Below, in pieces: positions 43,801 through 64,000 of a DNA stretch of 64,000 nt (position 1 is its first letter; each line of letters begins with the position of its first letter). Origin of the DNA: Sitta carolinensis (Eukaryota > Chordata > Aves > Passeriformes > Sittidae). The stretch is from positions 12,363,501 through 12,427,500 of the forward strand of contig CM063290.1 in the NCBI GenBank assembly GCA_032173965.1, read 5' to 3'. The position numbers and the translations under genes are program-made. The notes beneath the pieces were generated by a model. The model was not told where the DNA came from. It did not search any database and was given only the letters and a program-made list of their open reading frames with translations.

Positions 43801-44844
43801 GCATGAACATAGGGAGAGACAGAGAGAGAAAGAGCAGTACTATTTCCCTCAACATCGAGAGCTCACCACAGAGCCACAGGCACTTGAGATATGGGCTCGG
43901 CATGGGACAGGAGGGACACAGCAGTGACACATCACATCATGGAGCTGTTTGCATCTCCATCATCTAGCAGGGTAATACCAGGCACAGAAAGTGGATATGT
44001 GTAGGCACTGACCAGCCATACATCCCATAGAGAGGCACAATTATGTTAATTAGATACAACGATGTAAAATACATATATAGAATGGGTAAAAACATAAGGA
44101 AAGACAAAGAGGAAAGTTGCCTGACATAAGCAGAAGTAACCTTACAGCAATGATAGACAACTGGTCACTCGACTGGGGAAAAACAAAGGAGTGCGTGCCT
44201 TGCTCTGACAACAGGAAGTAAGACGATCCTGAGCTTGTTTGCTACTGGCACCCCAACAGCGGCCACACCGAATATGGACCACGCAACAGGCTCAGGCAGG
44301 AGACGCTGCGAACTGAAGTGTGAGCACAACTCTGAAGAACTGAAGACAGACCACCAAATGGTTCACCCTCCTGAGCCTGAGTCTCAGCTGACATTGCTTC
44401 GGCTGACAAGCATTCCCTGCACCGGCCGCTCGCCACCATTCACCGCCGTCTCCTCAAAGGCGAGTGACCCCAGCAGTACTCACAGCACACCGCAGCACCT
44501 CCGCACGAGCCCAGACCCCGCACACTGCCCACCCAGTCCCTCGTACCACACACGCTGGCCCTTTTCCTTGCACTTCCCACATCTCCCCTCCCCTTCCTCC
44601 TCAGAGCCCCTGCACCACGGCAGGACCCACACAGCCCCTGCCTTCCCCTCCACTCAAGGCCGGCTGCCCACAGCTCGCCAGCACCTGTCACCCTCCGGGC
44701 CCCCACAGCCCAGCCCGGCCCGCCCCGCACACACACGGCCCCGCTTCCTGTCCCCCGGCACGACCCCTGCCCGGCCCCCTCTCGGCGGCACCTGAAGCGC
44801 GGCGAGTCCTTCAGGCACTCTTCGAAGTCCACGGTCACCTTCAT
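4253..44844 (-). CDS. ACAP2: ACAP2, ArfGAP with coiled coil, ankyrin repeats and PH domain 2 (5' part, exons 1-10, partial at left edge)
   Basis: Ten exons read in frame with consensus splice sites: 44792-44844, 27654-27711, 25131-25250, 24443-24496, 20542-20600, 19855-20038, 17309-17353, 16150-16245, 10978-11052 and 4253-4365. They total 857 nt, giving 285 codons plus two bases. The conceptual protein follows vertebrate ACAP2 nearly residue for residue, including the family start MKVTVDFEECLKDSPRFR, the BAR-domain stretches FVKEDIRKFKDAKKQFEK and CFRHIALDYVLQ, and the PH start GYLFKRASNAFKTWNR. ACAP2 is known as a GTPase-activating protein for Arf6: the BAR domain (about residues 1-225) binds curved membrane and dimerises, the PH domain (from about 266) binds phosphoinositides, and the ArfGAP and ankyrin parts follow. 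Those later parts lie outside the window. ACAP3 was considered, but residue choices such as IALDYVLQINVLQSKRR favour ACAP2. No frameshift or stop is seen. Confidence 0.96.
4366..10977 (-). other. ACAP2 intron 9 (6.6 kb)
   Basis: AT-rich, no coding sequence recognised on either strand. It contains short A/T simple repeats (about 6708-6725 and 8600-8672). Otherwise I see nothing in it. Confidence 0.75.
8600..8672. repeat. A/T-rich simple repeat
   Basis: Runs of A (9-10 bases) separated by short T-containing breaks, with an (aaaat)-like periodicity. Low-complexity DNA in ACAP2 intron 9. Confidence 0.7.
10978..11052 (-). CDS. ACAP2: ACAP2 exon 9 (residues 224-248)
   Basis: This is 75 nt in phase 0, acceptor CTCTTTACAG and donor GTACTTG. 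It encodes LDQLAVDAAKEKRDMEQKH then STIQQK, the linker from BAR to PH. Confidence 0.94.
11750..11842 (+). repeat. GT-rich low-complexity tract
   Basis: The plus strand is almost only G and T, with repeated ggtt and ttgttt words, just left of the GC minisatellite. The ACAP2 transcript therefore carries an A/C-rich version. Confidence 0.6.
12001..12972 (+). repeat. GC-rich minisatellite, unit about 25-31 bp, roughly 35 copies (ACAP2 intron 8)
   Basis: The core gagcaggggctcggccc recurs throughout. Two classes of unit alternate: one continues with cgagagagaggg, the other with a run of seven or eight G. The second class forms uninterrupted blocks near 12600-12740 and 12820-12925. Each unit contains ctcgg and, in many, ccgag, which could pair as a 5-bp hairpin, and G runs of four or more. 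Units lack stops in most frames, so open frames of about 400 codons appear on both strands; these are repeat artefacts. The array lies wholly inside an ACAP2 intron and is G-rich on the template strand. Confidence 0.95.
16150..16245 (-). CDS. ACAP2: ACAP2 exon 8 (residues 192-223)
   Basis: This is 96 nt in phase 0, acceptor TTCTAG and donor GTAACA. It encodes MLSFMYAHLAFFHQGYD and then LFSELEPYMRDLGAQ, the last BAR helix. The motif LAFFHQGYDLF is strongly conserved in ACAP proteins. Confidence 0.95.
16246..17308 (-). other. ACAP2 intron 7
   Basis: About 1.06 kb of AT-rich DNA. No gene, repeat family or RNA recognised. Confidence 0.75.
17309..17353 (-). CDS. ACAP2: ACAP2 exon 7 (residues 177-191)
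   Basis: A 45-nt micro-exon in phase 0, acceptor CCCTAG and donor GTAAGATA, encoding INVLQSKRRAEILKS of the BAR domain. Confidence 0.93.
17354..19854 (-). other. ACAP2 intron 6
   Basis: 2.5 kb. It contains solo LTR copy A (17784-18074) in antisense orientation to ACAP2. Nothing else recognised. Confidence 0.75.
17784..18074 (+). mobile_element. Solo LTR, copy A (endogenous retrovirus, ERVK-like by target duplication)
   Basis: A 291-bp element starting TGTTG and ending AACA, flanked by gaggca (17778-17783) and ggggca (18075-18080): a 6-bp target duplication with one transition. Inside, tatata at 17975-17980 and aataaa at 17993-17998 look like an LTR promoter and polyadenylation signal. It is homologous along its full length to the copies at 21454-21738 and 46395-46689. 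No internal retroviral sequence lies beside it, so it is a solo LTR left by LTR-LTR recombination. A 6-bp duplication is typical of class II (ERVK-type) elements, but the family assignment needs a repeat library. Confidence 0.88.
19855..20038 (-). CDS. ACAP2: ACAP2 exon 6 (residues 115-176)
   Basis: This is the longest exon here at 184 nt, acceptor TTTGTCCATAG and donor GTAAGG. It encodes DIRKFKDAKKQFEKASEEK, then the stretch NAQVQRNKQHEVEEATNVL, then ATRKCFRHIALDYVLQ. It completes exon 5 in frame (59 + 184 = 243 nt). It is lysine- and glutamate-rich, as expected of the BAR coiled coil. Confidence 0.96.
20039..20541 (-). other. ACAP2 intron 5
   Basis: About 500 bp of AT-rich sequence. Nothing recognised besides splice sites. 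Confidence 0.75.
20542..20600 (-). CDS. ACAP2: ACAP2 exon 5 (residues 96-115)
   Basis: This is 59 nt, acceptor TTTCTTTCAG and donor GTAAGT. It encodes ILFDQIQRSIKTQLQTFVK plus two bases of a Glu codon completed in exon 6. BAR domain. Confidence 0.94.
21454..21738 (-). mobile_element. Solo LTR, copy B (same family as copy A)
   Basis: Reverse complement of copy A, 285 bp, with TG...CA ends. It is flanked by gtcgat (21448-21453) and gtcaat (21739-21744), a 6-bp target duplication with one transition. It lies in the same orientation as ACAP2 transcription, so its AATAAA could act as an intronic polyadenylation signal; no evidence of use. The small plus-strand open frame across it is accidental. 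Confidence 0.88.
22040..22275 (+). mobile_element. CR1 LINE 3' fragment
   Basis: Words such as ggaggttttcaagacca, ctgaccctg, and cctcctgaggccccttccaa follow the avian CR1 3' end in order and spacing. It is degenerate and lacks a clean terminal octamer repeat. The left boundary is uncertain. Confidence 0.7.
22796..22851 (+). repeat. Pyrimidine-rich tract
   Basis: Mostly C and T with repeated ttctttc words, in ACAP2 intron 4. Low complexity only. Confidence 0.5.
24443..24496 (-). CDS. ACAP2: ACAP2 exon 4 (residues 78-95)
   Basis: This is 54 nt in phase 0, acceptor CTCTTTACAG and donor GTGAGT. It encodes TSLTKFSDTLQEMINYHN, matching the family TSLTKFSDSLQEMINFH of the BAR domain. Confidence 0.94.
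24497..25130 (-). other. ACAP2 intron 3
   Basis: About 630 bp of AT-rich sequence; nothing recognised. Confidence 0.75.
25131..25250 (-). CDS. ACAP2: ACAP2 exon 3 (residues 38-77)
   Basis: This is 120 nt in phase 0 between acceptor CATTTTAG and donor GTAAGTTC. It encodes LVKLCIAMIDTGKAF and FMNGIRDLAQYS of the BAR domain. The last residues read CKDMLVE where human ACAP2 has SNDAVVE, the main local divergence in the N-terminal part. Confidence 0.95.
25251..27653 (-). other. ACAP2 intron 2
   Basis: 2.4 kb. The left 2 kb is ordinary AT-rich intron; the right 0.4 kb contains a CpG-rich block at 27240-27570. No exon recognised. Confidence 0.75.
27240..27570. promoter_or_regulatory. Intragenic CpG-rich block next to ACAP2 exon 2
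   Basis: About 330 bp of GC-rich sequence with dense CpG, abruptly different from the AT-rich flanks. It contains an E-box cacgtg at 27355-27360 and a 26-bp tandem duplication (20-base core gccattcccgccgctccgct at 27441-27460 and 27467-27486). It begins about 85 bp downstream of the exon 2 donor. It could be an alternative or antisense promoter, or only a GC-rich insertion; the sequence does not decide. Confidence 0.55.
27654..27711 (-). CDS. ACAP2: ACAP2 exon 2 (residues 18-37)
   Basis: Acceptor ATGCAG and donor GTAAGC bound 58 nt. With the two bases carried from exon 1 it encodes AALEEVEGDVTELELKLDK, the first BAR helix. It ends in phase 0. A CpG-rich block begins about 80 bp beyond its donor. 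Confidence 0.95.
28313..28359. repeat. Poly(T) tract, 47 bases
   Basis: An uninterrupted run of 47 T on the plus strand (poly(A) in the ACAP2 transcript). It may be the tail of a minus-strand retroposed copy, but no target duplication was found. Homopolymers of this length are also prone to length error. Confidence 0.85.
28666..28880 (+). mobile_element. Poly(A)-tailed insertion flanked by a 13-bp direct repeat
   Basis: About 191 bp of unique sequence (28666-28856) runs into a 28-base A run (28857-28884). The sequence aaaattggatcag is present immediately before the insert (28653-28665) and again at the end of the A run (28881-28893). That is the expected shape of target-primed retroposition with a target duplication. 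The four A overlap the tail, so the informative match is ttggatcag. The body shows no open frame, no AATAAA and no repeat family that I recognise. It may be a 5'-truncated retrocopy of an unknown RNA. Confidence 0.6.
32210..32360 (-). mobile_element. Degenerate CR1 LINE fragment
   Basis: The plus strand reads ttgctgaggtcctgctggat followed by ggcaggccgaccctccag. This resembles the antisense of the late ORF2 region of avian CR1 (gtcgaggtccctctggatgg...). It is old and heavily diverged; similarity may extend left toward 32100. Confidence 0.5.
34933..34990. repeat. Short AT tandem repeat
   Basis: The word agatattag and shortened forms recur about six times in 58 bp. Confidence 0.7.
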
Positions 44845-45650
44845 GGTGGCGGGGCGCGCCGCTGCCTCCGCTGCTGCGGCTGCTGGCGGTGATAGCGCGG
44901 CGAACCCGGGGCGAAGCGAGACCGGGCCAGGGCCGGCGGGCGGGGCGGGCGGGGCGGGGGCCGGAGCGCCCTGTGCCCGCCCCGCCCGGGCGCGACTGAC
45001 GGCCCGCGAGAGCGGGGGGCGCGCCGGCCAATCACAACGCCGGAGGGGCGGGCTCAGCAGGACGAGCGCCCAATAAGCGTGGCCGCTCGGAAGATGCAGC
45101 CAACCGCAGCGATTGCTCCGCCCCGGAGTGCTCAGAGTGACAGCCTGGCCCGCCAACGGGCAGGCGGCAGCTGGCCGCCCGCCAATCGGCCGCTCCAGCG
45201 CCGCGGCTGCCCGCATCACCGAGGCCGCGGCCCGGCCCGCCCGGCGTTCTCTGCCGCGACGCTGCCGGGAGCGGGGCGCGCCCTGTGGCGCCGGGCCCGG
45301 CTCAGTCGGTTGTCGGTTCCTGCTTGATTTTTTTTTTTAAATTACAGCTCTCCATTAAACGGGGCGATCTCTCCCTCCGGGGTGAGACGCGCGGGAAGGC
45401 CCGGCCAGGCCCCTGAGCAGTTGTGCCCGGCCGAGAGCGGCCCGCGTCCCCCAGCCGGGCTCCGCCCCTCAGCCTTGCCCCGCCGAGCCGCGCCGCGCCC
45501 GCAGGACGGGCTCACGGGGCCGCACGGGACACGCCGGCGTGACACGGACTCACGGGCTCACAGGGACACACACTGGCCGCGGGTGTCTCTGCTGAGGGTG
45601 CCACCAGCGGGAAGAAAGCTCCAGCTCCGGATGCTCCTCTGTGTGACTCA
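44400..45650 (-). promoter_or_regulatory. ACAP2 CpG-island promoter
   Basis: GC content and CpG density rise sharply around the ACAP2 start codon, peaking at 44750-45550. Two adjacent GC boxes (ggggcggg, 44942-44949 and 44951-44958) lie about 100 bp upstream of the ATG. Three CCAAT boxes read on the plus strand at 45028-45032, 45070-45074 and 45182-45186. No TATA box is evident, in keeping with a housekeeping CpG promoter. The transcription start cannot be fixed. The long open frames across the island on both strands are GC artefacts. Confidence 0.85.
44792..44844 (-). CDS. ACAP2: ACAP2 exon 1 (start codon, residues 1-18)
   Basis: The minus-strand ATG at 44844 sits in a near-ideal Kozak context (CGCCACCATGA), directly downstream of GC boxes in a CpG island. 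It encodes MKVTVDFEECLKDSPRF plus two bases of an Arg codon. The donor GTGCCG follows at 44791. Reading on past the donor gives no ACAP2 sequence, and the next coding piece is 17 kb away. Confidence 0.95.
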
Positions 45651-47404
45651 TTTCTAGATGGAGGAAGTAACTCGTGGGGGAGACTGAAAGGAGTCTTTGA
45701 AGGAGAAACGCAAACCGCAGGTTTTCCTGTCAAGAACTATCAAGTGTGCGTGCTTGGGTTTTTTACTGAACCTTTGTCCGAGAATATGTTTTGGACTAGA
45801 GCAGATCATATTTTGAAGTAGAATGAATCAGAGTGAACAGGACCATGTTGTAGTCTCCAGCTGGCAGTGAAGAACAGCAGAATATTGTAGATTTATGATT
45901 GTTTAAAAGAATACAGAAAAAGATCTTGAACCGGTTAGGTGCTTCTTATTGTTCCCAGATGTAAAACTGACAGGAGCACCAGCTATCCTCACTCTTCCTC
46001 AAAAGCAGCGACAGAGAAGTAAAAGTTGCTGTCCAAGTTAAAGTTGACAAAGATGAAGCAGTCACACGTCACAGTCTCCATCCCACAGTCGCCGTGCTGG
46101 GAAGCTGACAAAAGATGATATTCACTCTTGCCTCATCCCGGACTTCAAGGAGCTGCTACACCATAACTGCTTCTAGCGAGCCCACTAACCCCCCCCAGCT
46201 TTCACACTCTCCCTCACCCCAGCATCAGCACTGTTTCACCTCTTTTTTTATCTCTTTGGGTTTTTTTCATATTCTTCCCATTCTCTTTCCCACGTCCTTT
46301 CAAGTGTTACAAGGAGAAACAGTCAGCATGGAAGGAGGGGAACATATAACTTCTTTCCAAGAAGCTGAATGTCTGCTGTACCCTTACTGTCTCTTGTTGG
46401 CCCTGAAAATAAGTCTTCTGATTTGTTTTAGTGTAATGGAGTCAGTTTTCATGAATTGTAAGATAAACAAGGATCATGTTTGCATTCCTCTGTGAAAAGA
46501 TACCACCTGATGGACTTGCAAGTGACCAGTGGAGATGGAGAGGTGGTAACTTCTCTGTCCAATCTCTGATCACTGTCCAGAAACTTATATGTACGAGGTC
46601 AACAATAAAAAAGAGTTCTTTTCCTCTTCTCTGCTTGAACACCTGTTGTGGGTGTTGCTGTGTGTTCCATCTTGTGCTCCACAGTGACAGTCCCTCCCTC
46701 AGTTCCTTTCTCAGAAGCAGAGGGACACTTTTTGGTTCAGTCAGTTGTGGTTTAGAGTGTCAGCGTTTTTTTCTACCACTGGTGAAATGTTAGAACCAAA
46801 CTACAACTTAGATACAACAACTGTATATTTTTGTGAGCTGTCCCTCACCAAAACTAGCCCAACTGCCACTATTTTGACTAGGGATTCAAGTCACACCCAC
46901 TCAGGAAAAGCAGCATGTTAATATTTGTATCACTGAGGCTGCATTTATGTTGTGAAATGCACTTTTCAGCTTAAGTATGCAGTTGAAAAGAGCTCAGCTC
47001 TGTTTTGAGGAAGAGTTTTACTTCCTAAGGAGTAGCTGGTGTTAGTCATTTTCCATTTCTCCATGCTAGTGAGTGGTGACTCAGTGTTGACCATGAAGAG
47101 ACAGACCAGTTACCCTTAAATCCTACAACACACTAAGAAAAACCCTTTGAAAAATGCAACCTGTCTGTGGTACTGCTGGTTTAAGTTTATGACTCAGGTT
47201 ACCAGATCTACCCTCAGTTCTAGGCAAGCCAGCAAATCTGACTGTGAACAAACCAATTTACATCGAAGTTACAATAAATGAGAGTCGTGAGGAAATTACA
47301 ATATTGATTTAAGAATTTATCTAGGAACATGCCTGCAAATTTTAACTGCCAGTTTCTTCTGAAGAGCTCCAAGAAGCCAAACATTAGATTAATATTAGTG
47401 CCAT
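45651..47404. other. Intergenic region between the ACAP2 promoter and the PPP1R2 3' end
   Basis: 1.75 kb with no recognised gene. It contains solo LTR copy C (46395-46689). The rest is unremarkable. Confidence 0.65.
46395..46689 (+). mobile_element. Solo LTR, copy C (same family as copies A and B)
   Basis: 295 bp with TG...CA ends, flanked by gtctct (46389-46394) and gtccct (46690-46695), a 6-bp target duplication with one transition. The TATA-like segment is mutated relative to copy A (tatatg), but aataaa is intact. It lies about 1.55 kb upstream of the ACAP2 start codon, pointing toward PPP1R2. Confidence 0.87.
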
Positions 47405-48110
47405 AAGGCAGTAATAAAAACAATGGTTTTATTTATGTTGTGACACTTAACACTGGTTTCAAACAGAATAATTACATTTGTGAGGTGGCAGCATAATACC
47501 ACAAAATAGCATGTTACAGAAACAAAGAGTTCTGGTAAGATGTACAAGTTTCACATGAGAGGGTGAGCTGTGGGAAACTATCTGCAGTTTCCATGAATTG
47601 CGTACAAGTGGGAAAGGACAGGGAAAAAACTCTATACACATGAGTTAAGGCTCTTATTTGCAAGTGATCTTCCTATTGGAAGCATATTGAAAATACTTTC
47701 TCTAAACAGGATGCAGCTTGAGGACTTAAACCTGTGCAAGAAGATTCACACTATGATGCTGTCCATAATGAGTATTATGCTCACTGTCCACATAAGTAAG
47801 GGCTGTGTTTGTTTCCTCCTTACACCACTCTGCACTGTACACACAAGTCTTTACCATATACACCTAAAGATTAAGATGTGCATGCAAGGTAAGTCCCCAT
47901 CAAATGTAAAAAGAGAAAAGGCATTTCTTCTCTTGTCCCCATTCAGCAGGGAACTCTTAACTGATATTTCTCAAGCAGAGGGAAATCAGACATCCCTTTG
48001 TAAAAAAAGCTCTATGGAGTTTCTGGAGCTACTGCAAAGTAAAACTTGCCCAATTTAGCTTTTAAAAATGCATCAAGGTATAAGCAGAGAAAACCAAGTA
48101 AACCAGCCTT
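47405..48110 (-). other. PPP1R2: Possible PPP1R2 3' untranslated region
   Basis: Sequence between the candidate exon 6 stop and the candidate AATAAA at 47428-47433. No coding signal. It depends wholly on the exon 6 call. Confidence 0.35.
47428..47433 (-). terminator. PPP1R2: Candidate PPP1R2 polyadenylation signal (AATAAA)
   Basis: tttatt on the plus strand is AATAAA on the minus strand. It lies about 680 bp downstream of the stop codon in the candidate terminal exon. It is a plausible 3' end, but other AATAAA hexamers occur in the region. Confidence 0.35.
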
Positions 48111-62661
<14,551 letters not shown>

Positions 62662-62792
62662 GGCCGCGCCGCCCGCCCGGTTCCGCCGCCGCCGCCGCCC
62701 CGGCCGGGCCCGCCCCGCGCCAGCGCCGCCGCCTCAGCCCGGCGCGCCCGCACCCCCTGGCGGCCGGAGGACCCACAGCGTCTCTGCTGTCG

Positions 62793-62803
62793 TGCGCATG
62801 CGC
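62793..62803. promoter_or_regulatory. NRF-1-like site
   Basis: tgcgcatgcgc matches the palindromic NRF-1 consensus (YGCGCAYGCGCR), about 130 bp upstream of the PPP1R2 ATG, a position typical for this factor in CpG promoters. Binding is inferred from sequence only. Confidence 0.6.
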
Positions 62804-62805
62804 GA

Positions 62806-62820
62806 CCGCGAGGGGGCGCT
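62806..62820 (+). promoter_or_regulatory. CTCF-like core motif
   Basis: ccgcgagggggcgct fits the CTCF core CC(A/G)C-N-AGGGGGCGCT. It lies directly beside the NRF-1-like site and about 50 bp from the first repeat unit of the upstream minisatellite. Binding is inferred. Confidence 0.5.
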
Positions 62821-62871
62821 CTGCGCGCGGGAGCGCGGCAGGGACACGGCCACAGGGACGGATGGACACAG

Positions 62872-63335
62872 GACACGGCACGGACACACGGACACAGAGA
62901 CAGATGGACACAGGGACAGATGGACACAGGACACGGCACGGACACACGGACACAGAGACAGATGGACACAGGGACGGATGGACACAGGACACGGCACGGA
63001 CACACGGACACAGAGACAGATGGACACAGGGACGGATGGACACAGGACACGGCACGGACACACGGACACAGAGACAGATGGACACAGGGACAGATGGACA
63101 CAGGACACGGCACGGACACACGGACACAGAGACAGATGGACACAGGGACAGATGGACACAGGACACGGCACGGACACACGGACACAGAGACAGATGGACA
63201 CAGGGACAGATGGACACAGGACACGGCACGGACACACGGACACAGAGACAGATGGACACAGGGACAGATGGACACAGGACACGGCACGGACACACGGACA
63301 CGGCAGGGACACGGACACACGGACGGATGGACACA
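62872..63335 (+). repeat. 58-bp minisatellite, about 8 units, upstream of PPP1R2
   Basis: The word gacacggcacggacacac starts at 62872, 62930, 62988, 63046, 63104, 63162, 63220 and 63278: exactly 58 bp each time, with no indels. Units differ only by isolated changes (agggacagat versus agggacggat). Internally each unit is built of shorter gacac/gatgg words, so it is a higher-order repeat. Because 58 is not a multiple of 3, the same repeat is read in all frames, and none contains a stop. Confidence 0.96.
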
Positions 63336-63525
63336 GGGACACGGCACGGACACACGGACACAGAGACAGATGGACACAGGACACGGCACGGACACACTGA
63401 CACGGCAGGGACACGGACACATGGACAGATGGACACAGGGCTGGATGGACATACGGACATGGCAGGGACACAGACACAGATACATGGACATGGGGGCACA
63501 GTGACACAGGGTGACACAGGGACAC
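63336..63525 (+). repeat. Degenerate continuation of the gacac-type minisatellite
   Basis: The same short words (gacacagg, gatggacac, ggcagggacac) continue irregularly, without a fixed 58-bp period, up to the CR1 fragment. Confidence 0.85.
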
Positions 63526-63808
63526 AGAATCACTGAATCGGTCAGGTTGGAAGGGGTCACTTTGCACAGGATTGTGTCCAGATCGTTCTTGAATATGTGC
63601 AGTGGCGGAAACTTTACAGCCTCTCTGGGCAATCTGCTCTAGTGCTCCATCACCCACACAGTAAAGAAGTCATTCCCCAAATTCAGGTGAAATGTCTTGT
63701 GCACCAGTTTCTGCTTCTTGCCTCTCATCCTAATGGTTGACACCACTGAGAAGAGCTTGGCTCCATCTTCTTGGCATCTCCCATCAGATCCATACATATT
63801 TTGATGAG
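63526..63808 (-). mobile_element. CR1 LINE 3' fragment
   Basis: The plus strand is antisense to CR1. It has agaatcactgaatcggtcag, gttggaagg, cctctctgggcaatctgctc, cacacagtaaagaag and ccactgagaagagcttggct in the order of the avian CR1 3' end. About 280 bp are recognisable. Minisatellite-type sequence (gacacacggacacagag) resumes at 63809. Confidence 0.88.
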
Positions 63809-64000
63809 GACACACGGACACAGAGGTCTGGGTGTGCGCAGGGCCGGTGCCCACACCGGGAGGTGTGTGCCGCCCTGGGGCTGTCTGCACATCCACGGAG
63901 CTCTGGGCACTGCGTGGGTCTTGTGCCAGTTTGGCGCTCCCACGCGCTCGGGAGGGTTTGGCGTGTGCAGAGTGTCCCGTGTGTGCCGTGGTGCGGGGCA
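63809..64000. other. GC-rich sequence at the right edge
   Basis: After 17 bp identical to the 58-bp repeat, the rest is GC-rich with gtgtgc-type words. No gene or repeat family recognised. Confidence 0.5.

Larger units (their letters stand above)
27712..44791 (-). other. ACAP2 intron 1 (17 kb)
   Basis: A long first intron, mostly AT-rich. It contains long T and A homopolymers (28313-28359, 28857-28884), a poly(A)-tailed insertion (28666-28880), a CR1 fragment (about 32210-32360), a short AT tandem repeat (34933-34990) and a T run at 37261-37276. GC content rises toward the promoter from about 44200. The many short open frames show no recognisable family. Confidence 0.75.
62662..62860 (-). 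promoter_or_regulatory. PPP1R2: PPP1R2 promoter region (CpG island)
   Basis: About 200 bp of very GC- and CpG-rich DNA lies between the start codon and the 58-bp minisatellite. It contains a perfect NRF-1-type palindrome and a CTCF-like core (listed separately) and no TATA box. The transcription start cannot be placed from sequence. Confidence 0.75.

Noticed and set aside
4253..44844. Assignment of the left gene to ACAP3 or ACAP1
   Set aside because: The start MKVTVDFEEC, HIALDYVLQINVLQSKRR and LAFFHQGYDLF fit ACAP2 better than ACAP3 (MTVEFEEC, QAKKKFEIL, SSFFQQGY), and the PPP1R2 neighbour matches the ACAP2 locus.
44440..45219. 259-codon minus-strand open frame across the ACAP2 CpG island
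   Set aside because: Only its internal segment from 44844 to 44792 matches ACAP2. The rest is GC-rich 5' and intron sequence without conservation.

Overview
The window is vertebrate nuclear DNA, almost certainly from a bird. Two multi-exon genes with vertebrate orthologues lie on the minus strand, separated by large AT-rich introns. The recognisable interspersed repeats are CR1 LINE 3' fragments and short solo LTRs, as in avian genomes, and no SINE family is apparent. The gene pair ACAP2-PPP1R2 in the same orientation is also found on human 3q29; a bird origin is inferred from the repeats and compactness, not proven.

Layout, left to right. Positions 1-44844 hold the 5' part of ACAP2: ten coding exons encode residues 1-286, which are the BAR domain and the first residues of the PH domain. 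The rest of the gene (remaining PH, ArfGAP and ankyrin repeats) lies beyond position 1. Intron 1 is about 17 kb and intron 2 carries a small CpG-rich block. About 44400-45650 is the ACAP2 CpG-island promoter. A solo LTR follows at 46395-46689, then the PPP1R2 gene (about 47400-62661), which encodes protein phosphatase inhibitor-2 in five clear exons plus a candidate sixth exon for the divergent C-terminus. The PPP1R2 promoter (62662-62860) is squeezed between two GC-rich minisatellites, with more minisatellite-like sequence and a CR1 fragment up to the right edge.

Non-genic structure is the less ordinary part. Three copies of one roughly 290-bp solo LTR each have TG...CA ends and 6-bp target duplications that differ by one transition. 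A poly(A)-tailed insertion of about 190 bp is flanked by a 13-bp direct repeat, which is unusual in a genome dominated by CR1. Three GC-rich minisatellites (ACAP2 intron 8, PPP1R2 intron 1, PPP1R2 upstream) are G-rich or purine-rich on the plus strand, the template strand of both genes, and create long spurious open frames in many frames.

The two genes act in unrelated processes: ACAP2 in Arf6 and endosomal membrane traffic, PPP1R2 in PP1 phosphatase regulation. No operon, CRISPR array, tRNA, rRNA or additional protein gene could be supported. I found no new biological system; the best leads are the repeat structures and the PPP1R2 C-terminus.
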